From Zygnema circumcarinatum (Eukaryota; Streptophyta; Zygnematophyceae; Zygnematales; Zygnemataceae), in NCBI GenBank assembly GCA_037447605.1, contig CM074804.1, positions 7,484,835 to 7,548,834 of the forward strand: a stretch of 64,000 bases of DNA, read 5' to 3'. The position numbers were made by a program, and so were the translations under genes. The notes under the pieces were generated by a model. It did not search any database. It was not told the origin of the DNA and saw only the letters and a program-made list of their open reading frames with translations. Shown piece by piece: positions 43,090 through 52,734 of this stretch (the stretch's first letter is position 1; each line of letters opens with the position of its first letter).

Positions 43090-43274
43090 TTCAAATCACC
43101 ATCCGTACACCCGACAAAAAAAGGTCTGTATCTATTCTACAAAAGTATGAAACAGCATTTTTCGCTAAAAAATCCATTGTAAAAGCTGCCCGGCGAAAAA
43201 GTCACTAATTCCATCCAAAAGTTCACTGTAAATAACACTTTCCTAACTCTTAACATATTACCGCCCGCCTACTA

Positions 43275-43474
43275 GGGGGAGGTAGACCTTGACCATGGCT
43301 TACGAAATTCCCGAATTCCTCTTACTAAAAGGCACTTCTTTCATGTACGAATTCCGGGTCGGGATCCGTGGCTCCGCTGAGCCCAGCCGTACCGAAATGC
43401 GTACCTAGCCAATGCTTAATTCGCCCGACAGGCTTACGAAATTGATTTGGCGATGGTCAAGGTCTGACTCCCCC
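43275..43474. mobile_element. MITE copy 1 (200 bp, TA target duplication)
   Basis: Both ends are near-perfect inverted copies of GGGGGAGTCAGACCTTGACC; the left end has two changes (GGTAG for GTCAG). Flanking TA at 43273-43274 and 43475-43476 is a candidate target-site duplication. A second element with the same ends lies at 63322-63611. The TA target fits Tc1/mariner-type (Stowaway-like) elements, although the terminal sequence is not the standard Stowaway end. Confidence 0.8.
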
Positions 43475-43596
43475 TATTATAAACATTGTCACTATAACAC
43501 GACTACCCTGTAGAGGCATTATGCGTCGACCGGCCAACGGCCAAAAGGGAGAGCTAGTCGGCTTCGCATCCCCCAACGCCACGACAACTGACAAAA

Positions 43597-43669
43597 CGCC
43601 GGCCGTGGGGCTCGAACCCACGACCACCAGGTTAAAAGCCTGGCGCTCTACCAGCTGAGCTAGGCCGGC
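43597..43669 (-). tRNA. tRNA-Lys (anticodon UUU)
   Basis: A 73-nt cloverleaf on the minus strand: 7-bp acceptor stem GCCGGCC/GGCCGGC, D arm with box A (TAGCTCAGCTGG), anticodon stem CCAGG/CCTGG with loop CTTTTAA, so anticodon TTT, and T arm with box B (GGTTCGAGCCC). Discriminator base is G. There is no intron. A T4 run follows within about 5 nt of the 3' end, consistent with Pol III termination. Confidence 0.96.
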
Positions 43670-43926
43670 TTTCTGTGGGAGGGTAAATAGTTAAACTTTG
43701 TAGTTTTTTAAGATGTACACGTGTCAACACTGAATGATTTGCTGGATTCTGTGGGCTGGCTAATGCGCCACGTGGAAAAGACCGCGTGCGGGCTTGGCCG
43801 GAACTCTGCTCGTCCTCTCTCCCTCTCCCTCTCCCTCTCCCTCGTCCTCTCCTATTAGAGTCACTCCCAAGGCGAGAAAGCGGAGCCTGGTTCTCATCTC
43901 GTCTCTTTTCTGCTCCGCGGGAGGAC

Positions 43927-46900
43927 ATGGCGGCCCTCACAGCTCCGCTTGCCGTACAGCGTACAGCTCTCAGTGATGGCCGGGATTCTCGAAAAAAAGC
44001 TGGCTTTAGCGCAGGCAGGGATGCCACTGCGGGCTCAATTCAGCTGCATTCGAGTTCATATTGCGCATTCTATGGAAGTTCCAGGTGGAGGCAGCACTCG
44101 ACAGGCTGTCGAGATATTGACTGTTTTTCATGCGCAGTTTTCGTCAATCAGTCGTGCATATTTGTCGATCGAAGATTGACACGGAGTTTCAGAGCGATGG
44201 GAGGAATATCTCTTAGGTATTGGAACATAACTGATAGTGACAAAAGTAAGGCTTCGCAGCTTTCTCGTGCTGGCGCTTGGCATTCATCCGCAAGGTGCCC
44301 ATTATATAGCACGGAGCAGGGGAGAAGAAGGAAATCAACTGTGGTCCAGGCAAAAAGCGATGATACGTCGTACTTAACTATGTGGAAGCGTGCACGGGAA
44401 AGTGAGGAACGGGAGAGAAAGGAGAGAGAGGCAGCATTTGCACGAGAAGAGGAGGAACGGCGAGCAGCGCTGGCAGAATCCGCAGCCATGGCACGAATGC
44501 AAGAGAAGTTCTCGTCTATTCTAGAGGTGACGGCATTCAGCTGCTCGTTTTCCTTTTTGAACCTTTTTATAAAAAAGTGCAAGTTGTTCACAAGTTTGAA
44601 TCTTGACTTAAGATAATATATTGACAGTAGTCTTCGTGCTGAAAGGTAAACAAGATTCTTTTCGGAAGTGAGGAGGTTAAACTTGGACGCATGTCGTGAT
44701 CTGATTATAATCTTGACAATTGTCTCCTATGCCACGCGTAGCGATGGTTTCCCAGTGTGTACAACAAAAATGCTTTTTTCTTACATTTCTCTTCTCAGCA
44801 TGAAAGGCAATTTGAGGCTTTTGCTAGTAGTGCCATGTCTGTCACATTTTTTGTTTTTTTGTTGCTTGCTGGCTTTCTATCCCCTTACCTTGCCTTGTCA
44901 AATTTCTCCTTCTTTGATCCGATAATCGTTTCGTCTACAGCCTGGTCATGTGCCACATCGGCTATCGCCCACTTTTTATTGCTCGCTGACTTTCTCCTCT
45001 TCAATCCTTTCCCTCTCTGTGCCTCTTCTCCCCCTTAGTCCTTCGATTGGCTTCCCTCCATCACCTCCCATCTTTCATCAATCCTCCGCTGCATGCCCTT
45101 CCCCTCTCAATCATCACTCCTTGTGCCATCTTTTTGCCAGTTTTAGAAGGTCATACACCCTTCTCCGGTAGCTTCTTTTCAGGACCTTTTCACTAGGCAA
45201 CCGATTGACGTCTTCCGGCATGGCTGTGAGGCAGGTTTCAGATGAGGAGAGGCGGATAGTGGAAAGGCAGGCGATTGTGGACCGTGCTGCTGCTGCTCTC
45301 GCTGCTGTGGAAGCCGTGCTTGCAGATGCCGATAGCAAGCGTTTGCTTCGGCAGGCAGAGCGTGGCCGGCCGGCCGTTGAAGGATGGGGAGGGGGGCAGA
45401 AGCTGGCTGTTCGTACCAGGAATGAGCCGATTACAGGGCCTACAGTTAGTAAGTTACTTTCATCACCTGCAGGACTCGCTTCAGATCAACAAAACAGTGC
45501 TGGCGGACAGATCAACGAGAATAGCGTTCCAGGCTGCACAGAGTTTAAATTCTTGAAGGAAGATAATGAAGGTTTCAACTATATAACTTCATGATTGCAA
45601 ATCTTGTTCAAAATCATTTTCATTTTGACGCCTTTTCCTGGGGGCGAGCAGGTCTAGCTTCGTCAACCAAGAAGAGGCCATCGTCGAAAACTTACAATGG
45701 AGAGAACGGGCTTGGTAGTCAGTCAGAACCAGATCGTACACTTGGAGAGAATGCGACTCCTGGTCCTGACTTTTGGGCGTGGGCCCCGCCGCCTCTTCAG
45801 CAGGAAACCAATGGACGTGTTTCAAGTGAACCTGCCCCTAAACTGAAAAGATCAATATCTCCAAAGGCAGAACCGACAGTTCCCTTTTTGGACCTAGACA
45901 TTAGTCCTAAGGGCGGAAGTCTGGACCTTCCAAGGGAGGGAGAGCTTGCGACAACTGATATATCCTCGTTTCTCCAATCCAGAGCTGTTCCTTCTCTACC
46001 TCCACTACAGTCATTGCTGGAAGTCCAAGAGAAATCAGAGGTGGTACGGAAGGCAGAGACTCAAATGGAATGGACAAGTGTGCAAGTCCCAGATCTGGAG
46101 GACGACAACGTTTCCATAAACAAAGAAGTTGAGCAAGGGAAGGAGAGTGGAATGAATGCAGATGGCTCGAGGTGGTGGAAGGAGACGGGAGTGGAAGAGA
46201 GAGCAAACGGGGAAGTGTGTCGATGGACAGTTGTCAGGGGAGTAAGTGCAGATGGGTCCAGAGAGTGGGAGGAGAAATGGTGGGAGACAACGGATCAGTT
46301 TGATTACAAAGAGCTTGGAGCTGAGAAGTCAGGACGGGATGCAACAGGCGGAGTTTGGAGGGAGACATGGCGTGAGGCGATGTGGCAGGTACAAATGACT
46401 GTAGGTTGTTACTCTTTGAGTATCTACTTGTAACGAATTTGCTTTAACTTCTCAGACTCGCTTTCGCTAGTTGTTGTGGAGTGTAATTAAGGAAAGGACG
46501 TTCGAAGTGATGACTTGGCCATCACACAAAGCTTCTCGATACCTGAAGCTCTGTGATTTATTGAAACAAAAGTGTCAATAGCGTACAGATTGTGAGCTTA
46601 TGTGTCATGTCATACGGCATGTAGCATGCAGGGCAGCAAAATCCTAGAAATTTTGCTCAGTTAAGTTGGTCAGCTTCTTCTTACTTACGACTATCTAGCA
46701 GATTTACCACACCACCTTTATTTCTTCCGTTTTGTCCCGTAAAGCCTCACAATGGCAGAACTGTCATCTCAAACTTGCTACCGGCTCTCAGCCTTGCCAC
46801 GGTACTGCATGGTGTGCTGTGGATTCAGGATGCAAAGAATGGACTCCCCCACATTGAGAAGAGTGCGGACAAATGGGCTCGTAACGGGAGCGGAGGCGAG

Positions 46901-47849
46901 TGGCATGAGAAGTGGTGGGAGCATTATGATGCGATAGGCCTTGCAGAGAAGTGGGCGGACAAGTGGAGCAAGATTGACCTCTCCACACAGCTTGAGCCCG
47001 GCCATGCACATGTTTGGCATGAGAGGTACCTCGCTGCAAACTCTAAAGGCTTTGGACTGCATGCTGTTGTCGTGGGTCAGAAAGAGGGATTGACAGAAAA
47101 TTGGATGCTCAGCTGACAAGCGTGGATAGCTAAGGTTTTCAATCTCAAGGCCGTTGATTTTGAGAACTTCGAGTGGTCCACTGTTCTTGGGGAGATGGTC
47201 TCTTGGTATCTTTGATATTGTTGCTTGTTTTCCTTTGCTTGACCTTTATTGAGCCAAGATTTTATCATACTGAATGCTCCAGGACCATGTACTTCATGAG
47301 GTTGTCTGTTGACTCCATCATCTCAGACCTTGGTATGCACGCCAGGTCTGATGCAACTGCCGCAATAGTGAACCCACGCACTCGTTAACTTAAACTGTCT
47401 CACATCCTCTGTCCACACCTAACTGTCTCACATCCTCTGTCCACGCCTGCTTCCTCAGGTGGGGCGAAGAGTATGACGGGAAGGGCAGCGCCATGAAGTA
47501 CACAGACAAGTGGGCTGAGAGATATGAGGGGGACGGAACGTGGACCAAGTGGGGAGACAAATGGGACGAGCGCTTTGACCGCAATGCATGCGGGCGCAAG
47601 GGCGGGGAGACGTGGTGGGAGGGAGGCTCAGGGGAGCGCTGGAATCGAACTTGGGGGGAGGACCACAACAACTCTGGTTGGGTCCACAAGTACGGCCAGG
47701 CCAGCAGTGGGGAGCACTGGGACACCTCGGAGCCCATGGACACTTGGTATGAGAAGAAGCCTCACTATGGCTTCAAGGAGTGTTTCGATCACTCAAGGCG
47801 GCTCCGAGAAGTGGGGAGGAAGGAGAACACTCGGAAGCGGACTCTGTGA
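43927..47849 (+). CDS. LESV: LESV/ESV1-type plastid starch-binding tryptophan-rich protein
   Basis: EARLY STARVATION 1 and its homologue LESV bind glucans and organise starch granules in plastids. Exons: 43927-44526, 45235-45571, 45652-46388, 46829-47025, 47459-47849; 753 residues. The first about 110 residues are Ser/Arg-rich and transit-like. A Glu/Arg coiled-coil (about residues 155-195) and a second helical stretch (DEERRIVERQA) precede a Pro/Ser-rich linker. From about residue 475 to 740 run the diagnostic W-rich repeats: SRWWKETGVEE, EWEEKWWE, EWHEKWWEHYD, AEKWADKWS, HVWHERWGEEYDGKG, KYTDKWAERYEGDG, WGDKWDERFD, RWNRTWGEDHNNSGWVHKYG, and GEHWDT. The RWW...SGRDATG...WREAMWQ block and the length argue for LESV over the shorter ESV1. 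The start is the first in-frame ATG; the next upstream in-frame starts are GTG only. Confidence 0.9.
47393..47448 (+). repeat. 28-bp tandem duplication in the last LESV intron
   Basis: Two adjacent 28-bp copies (47393-47420, 47421-47448) differ by a single base and end 10 bp before the exon-5 acceptor. They duplicate a pyrimidine-rich tract ahead of the splice site. Confidence 0.9.
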
Positions 47850-48481
47850 AGGTGAAGGGGAAGCTCAGAGACTTCTGCTTGAATTGTTTGTTGAGGCTTA
47901 TTTCCATTGGTAGCTTTTTCCGTAGGTAAGCGAAGGCTTCGTCTTGGCGGTTCCAGTTTCTTGTAAAATAACATTTAGAAAGTAGAGTTGGAGGCGACGG
48001 CGGTTTCTAAAGTGTTATTTGATGCGCATGTATGGCACTCACGCATGGCCATGTATGTACATATGTAGTACGGTCGTGCCATTTTAAATAACATAGCAGC
48101 AGCTTGATCGAATCTGAATTCTTCACTTTTTGCCTTCAGATGATAGCCGTCTGGAGAATTGCATGTATTTGCAGTCATCTGGAACTGAATGACCAATAGT
48201 CGATCAAAAAGGTGTTCCAAAATTTCCGGACTTTTGGGGTCAAGATGTGATGATACTCAGTTTAAGAACTATGGCTTGATCCTCAACGACTAAGGCTTGT
48301 TAACCTGATTAAAAGGGGAATAATTTCACTTTTTCAACTGTTGGTCGCCGTTTCCCCTTCCTCGCTTTCAACAAAGGAGTTTAATACCACCGTCAGGGGA
48401 ACACAATGTAACCAATCCCTTTTAAAGAGCACATGAACCATCAACATTTCGTTCCTAATGCGAACTCTGGACTGCTCTGAT
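47850..48481. other. Convergent interval between LESV and the thioredoxin-fold gene
   Basis: About 630 bp expected to hold both 3' UTRs. I see no ORF, RNA gene or repeat of note. Confidence 0.6.
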
Positions 48482-50062
48482 CTACTTCAAGGAGGAGGCA
48501 CTGTTCTCTGGGGGGCTGCCTGTCTGCCCCAGAGAAGTATTGAGAGGGCGAGTTTTGGAGCGTTTGAAGGGGCGCATGCTCTGCACCAAATAGGAGAGGC
48601 CCTGCACCACGTGGGCACGGCTGAAGGGGACGCCAGTCTTGGCGAGGGCAGTGCCGTGCGAGTCAAGCAGCACAAAGCAGGGCACGTATTGGATGTCGTA
48701 ATGAGTCACCTGCGAAAAGAGGAACCAACAACGGTTGGCAGGCCACATCTCAGACTTGAGCAAGCCACAACTTGGAAAACTAAAGTTCAGTTTGGCATCT
48801 ATATAGCGAAGAAAAGGGTGGGAGGAGGAGGGAAGCGGATTCACCTCTGGCATCCATCGGGGATTCTCGACATCAGCCTTCACAATGTTGAGCCAGTCCC
48901 CCTCATGCAGCTCTACCTTTTGCAGAAGGCGCTCTAAGGAGCGGCAAAGCCGGCATCGACGTGAATAGAATTCCAGAATAGTGGCACGCTTTGCTGAGGC
49001 CAAAGCTGCAGCGAACATTCTTTCTTCATACTCCGCCTGCTTATCGCACACCCCAATACACGGAGCAATCTGAATCAATAAGTGAAAACAGGAAACCCCT
49101 AATTTGTTTAAAAGAGCCAGCTGAGACTTCCATCATCTACAAGCCACTTTATGCCAATGCTTGGAATCTGTCAAGAGCCTACGGGTCACAAATGCACTCT
49201 AATGGCGATGCCTACATAAGCTACTTTCTTCTACTAAGTTCTTGTTTTATGACTATTCATACTGCGATGCTTTGAGAAAACAAAAGTCAGATTTGAGAGT
49301 TCAGTTTCACATGATAACCAAGGCTGAATCAATCACCTGATCCACAGATGAAAATTTCCCGCTCCCCATCCTCCGTCCCTCCCCTCCCCATGGACGCTCA
49401 TCAAAATCGAAGCCTCTCAGGTTTGCCAGCCATTTCTTCACAGACTTGAAGCTCCCATTAACGCCTGTCTCCCGACTAGTCTCTTTCTCACCTTCCAGCT
49501 TCTGGCCGCTGCCTTCAAACAATCCTTCCCTTGCACCTTGGCCTATACCTTTCTCTCCCACTTGTGCCACGGCTCCACCCCCCTCCTCTCCTCCCCCGAA
49601 GAGACCATTTGCTACAACCAGATGCCCAAAGGGCAGAGCCAGCTGATGCCTCCTCCCCCCGCTTCTCTTGTCCAATTCACTCTGTTCGCGACTGCTCCAC
49701 CACCTGTGTCTCTCTGATTCCCTTCCAGAGAGCTCCTCCTTTCCGAAGCTCTCATTGCTTATGCCTTTCCCTGAGGCCTGGTCAGCCAGCGGCAGCCCTT
49801 TTATCGCTCTGGAGCTTATGCGAGCACCAAAATTGATGGTTTGTTTCAAGGTTGCCGCGACTTTCAATACATCAAAGCTGCAACCAGAGGACCCTCCAAG
49901 GGCCGACGTAGCTCTGCTTCCTGATGGAGACGACAAGGCATCGCAAAGCCATTGCCCACTCAAAGCGTTTTGAAAATGGCTGGCGACCCACGGTATGTCC
50001 AAGGAAGGCAGATGGCCATGGCTTCCTCCAGGATGTGGTTGAGCCTGGTTTGAGTCAGCCAT
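48482..50062 (-). CDS. Thioredoxin-fold protein with CRLC active site
   Basis: Exons in transcript order: 50062-49337, 49069-48845, 48709-48482; 392 residues, junctions in phase 0. The N-terminal 240 residues are Gly/Ser/Arg-rich and low in recognisable structure, with some short hydrophobic stretches; targeting is unclear. The thioredoxin fold covers about residues 255-365: ATILEFYSRRCRLC (Cys281 and Cys284), LNIVKADVENPRWMPE, and THYDIQYVPCFVLLDSHGTALAKTG with the cis-Pro at 327. The usual WCGPC is replaced by RCRLC, keeping the two cysteines but changing the residues between and the preceding Trp. I recall similar uncharacterised plant plastid-type proteins. The C-terminal tail is basic and Ser-rich. 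Confidence 0.8.
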
Positions 50063-50421
50063 GACCTACTCTCTGCTCATCAATCCTCCTTCAGAATTGA
50101 AGACAGCAGGATAATAATATAACTGCGGTGCTCAGCTTGTTAATACCACATCCGCAACCTGAATCTCCTGAACCTGCATAAGAATAGCTTAAAATATGGC
50201 AGGGCAACCCAAAACACACGCTCCCAGTGACATGAGTGCGAACTTCAGAGTCAAGAATTGACTGGGAGGAAGCGGTTCAAAAAAAAAAGAGGCGAAATCC
50301 GTCCAATAACGACTCGCCACGTAAGAAAACTGGACACGTGGCGGACAGACATTGGAGGATGTTTGCCTGCATCTTCTCTGAAACTTGCTCTCAAGCAGCT
50401 TGTGAAGAGAGCAGGGAAGCC
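50063..50421. promoter_or_regulatory. Short bidirectional promoter region (thioredoxin-fold gene / COX16) with ACGT dyad
   Basis: Only 359 bp separate the divergent start codons. GCCACGT at 50316-50322 and ACGTGGC at 50336-50342 form an inverted pair, the second overlapping a G-box CACGTG (50335-50340). ATTGG/CCAAT occurs at 50303 (CCAAT). Such ACGT-core motifs bind plant bZIP and bHLH factors. Shared regulation of the pair is inferred. Confidence 0.45.
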
Positions 50422-51430
50422 ATGGCGGCGTTGCAGCGGAGGAGAGGGAACAAGTTTTTGCGCTTCGGTGCGCCCCTGGTGGCCATGGTCGTGCTCGGAT
50501 ATGGAGGCATGGCGCACCTGCTGCAGGGAAGGTGAGGAGCTGGCTTCAAACGGTTTGGGTGGAGGGAGGGAGGGAGGGAGAGAGGGTCAAGTTATGTCAA
50601 GGGATGCTTGTTGAAAGAGAATCAAATGAGAGCATGTCTCACTTTTCCGCGCTTTCCAAGGTGAAGCTGCCTCCTGCAGAGACATTTTTAGAGAATTCCT
50701 CATAGCTACCTCTCGATTGCGGCTGTCACGCTTTTGACAGAAGAAAGAGAAGCGAAAGCGGAAGGAAAAAATGTCGTCTTCGATTCAATCTAGGAAAATG
50801 AATACTTTTTGTGCAGTCCTTTTTGTCCATTTCAAAGAAGGGATCATGAACCTACAAGTTGGTTTTACGTATACTTTTGCATAGGATTGACTTGTCGACT
50901 TCCCTTCCTCTCTCTACGGGAAGACTGAAGGGATACCGCAACTTGCCACACATTTGTTTGCACTGAAACGCCGCAGGCGTGAGCTACAACAGGCAAAGGA
51001 CGATGAGGATTGGGCAAATCTGCATGCCACAAGGGCTCTCTCCAAGGAAGGGCCTCTTCAGGGAGCTACACCCAGGCCAAAGTTGAACCTGGAGGAGGAG
51101 CTGAAGGTAAGCACTTATGTGTCATTTTTCCACACCTTCCAGGTTTTCCAGGCTTTCTCTAGCACCTAGGAGATCGTGCAACTTAGGCCTTCTCTAGGAG
51201 TGGTGGAAAAGGATTCACGATAGGCCTTTGTTTGTAAAGTGAGACATCTCCCTATTTTAGTTGAGGCTGCACACTGAGCAATTAAATTGCAGGAAGGCGA
51301 CGCTGTTGAGTGAATCGCATCACTTGTTTTTGTGGCGTTTGGGGGGGAATTGCAGAATCTCAAGGAGAAAGTGAATATTGACGACTTTGAATATAAGCCT
51401 GTGCCAAAATTGAAGTCCTCTTCGAAGTAG
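50422..51430 (+). CDS. COX16: Cytochrome c oxidase assembly protein COX16
   Basis: Small mitochondrial inner-membrane protein assisting complex IV assembly. Exons: 50422-50531, 50977-51106, 51356-51430; 104 residues, the usual length for the family. The N-terminus has a basic stretch then KFLRFGAPLVAMVVLGYGGMAHLLQG, containing the single membrane segment (about 15-35). The matrix-proximal part RALSKEGP, then ELKNLKEKVNIDDFEYKPVPKL, matches the family's conserved end. An in-frame ATG at 50359 would add 21 residues; I prefer 50422 because the family starts close to the basic/TM segment. The gene is divergent from the thioredoxin-fold gene. Confidence 0.92.
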
Positions 51431-52734
51431 ACTTAGGTCAATACGCATAAGCAGTTGCTTCAGCTTTCTTCTTGTATGTAGGTCAACACTTCTAGTTGAC
51501 AAACCCCAGAAACGCTGTTCGTAGTTGCAGTTTTTGACAATGGAGGTCCCCTCAAGCGGCAGTTTTTCTCAAGTCCGTATGCAATACTCTGGAGCCTGTC
51601 AATTACGTAGTATGTACATGATCGGGCGAAGAGGATACTGGAGGTTGGCGTATTGTCGATTGTGAAGTGATAATCTAGAGATTTGAAGAACAAGGCGAGA
51701 CAGAATATCATCAGGAGTGGAGTTCAATCCACTTCACCAGTGAGTTGAATTTTCATTCCCAACCTCAAAGTCCTTCTTCACACGCAAAACTGCAATCGCT
51801 TTATGGTGATGTACTTCTGGAACCCAGATCAATACTCAACATGGAACAGAACTTCAAAGTGTTTGCGTGTTATTATCTCCTTTATATCTAGGTAACACGA
51901 GTGTTATTGGTGAATGCAGGGAAAAACTGAACGACATGCTGCTATTGAAAGCTTAGTTGAACCCGCGAGAACTTGTGAGTTCTCAAATGTGTGGGAAAGA
52001 TGAAGGTGTGGCAACCACGTTTGTCTGTGCACATGCATTATCTGAGGCCTGCGATGGCATCTAGTTAAAGTATGTAAAGAACAGAAATAGCCAGCCATCC
52101 TTGAAGGATTCGAAAGGAGATAGTCGATGGAAGCTTACTGGGTCAAGTCCTGTAGAGACTCTTTCAGTTCGCTTCAAGAGGTAAACTCATTTGTTGACGA
52201 TTTGTTGAATAAAGTATCATCGTTGCAAGCCTCTCCATGTGTTTGTTTTTTGTTTCAATCATGCTCTTGATGTGTGGGCGACTTCGCACCGAAGGTGACA
52301 GACTTTCATGCGCAGTTGTATGCATGCTTGGAGAAAACCATTCACCGACAGATCCTTTGGACAAGAAGTGAAACAGTTTTGCTATCGAACAGTTAAGAGT
52401 GCTACTGACGATGTGCGGGGTTTGAAGGAGAGCTTTGAGAGAGGCTGAACGTGAGAGGGCAATTACAATACACTGAATCTCAGAATCAGAACACACCACT
52501 CCAGTGCTGACCTGGGCCTCTCCTTTCACTGCTTTATGCCTCTCCAGTAACTCATCTTCTCCAACGCTGACATTACTTTACAAAAACAAACGCCTCAGCA
52601 AATTTTTACCTTTTTTACAGCCCAATTTCCACAACCCTTGGAAGCAAGTTTCATCCATTGGCCATGTTCCGCACTTCACAGCGTTTCTGATCCCCTTTTG
52701 GTACATAACTATACCCTGTACAGTATATAACACT
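51431..52734. other. Convergent interval between COX16 and the DEMETER-like gene
   Basis: About 1.3 kb of unremarkable sequence expected to contain both 3' UTRs; only short ORFs without recognisable domains occur. Confidence 0.55.

Noticed and set aside
43786-43926. GTG-initiated N-terminal extension of LESV
   Set aside because: No in-frame ATG upstream of 43927; nuclear genes rarely start at GTG.
45454-45477. Apparent 24-bp intron (GTAAGT...GCAG) in LESV exon 2
   Set aside because: Too short to be a spliceosomal intron and its length keeps frame, so I left it as coding sequence.
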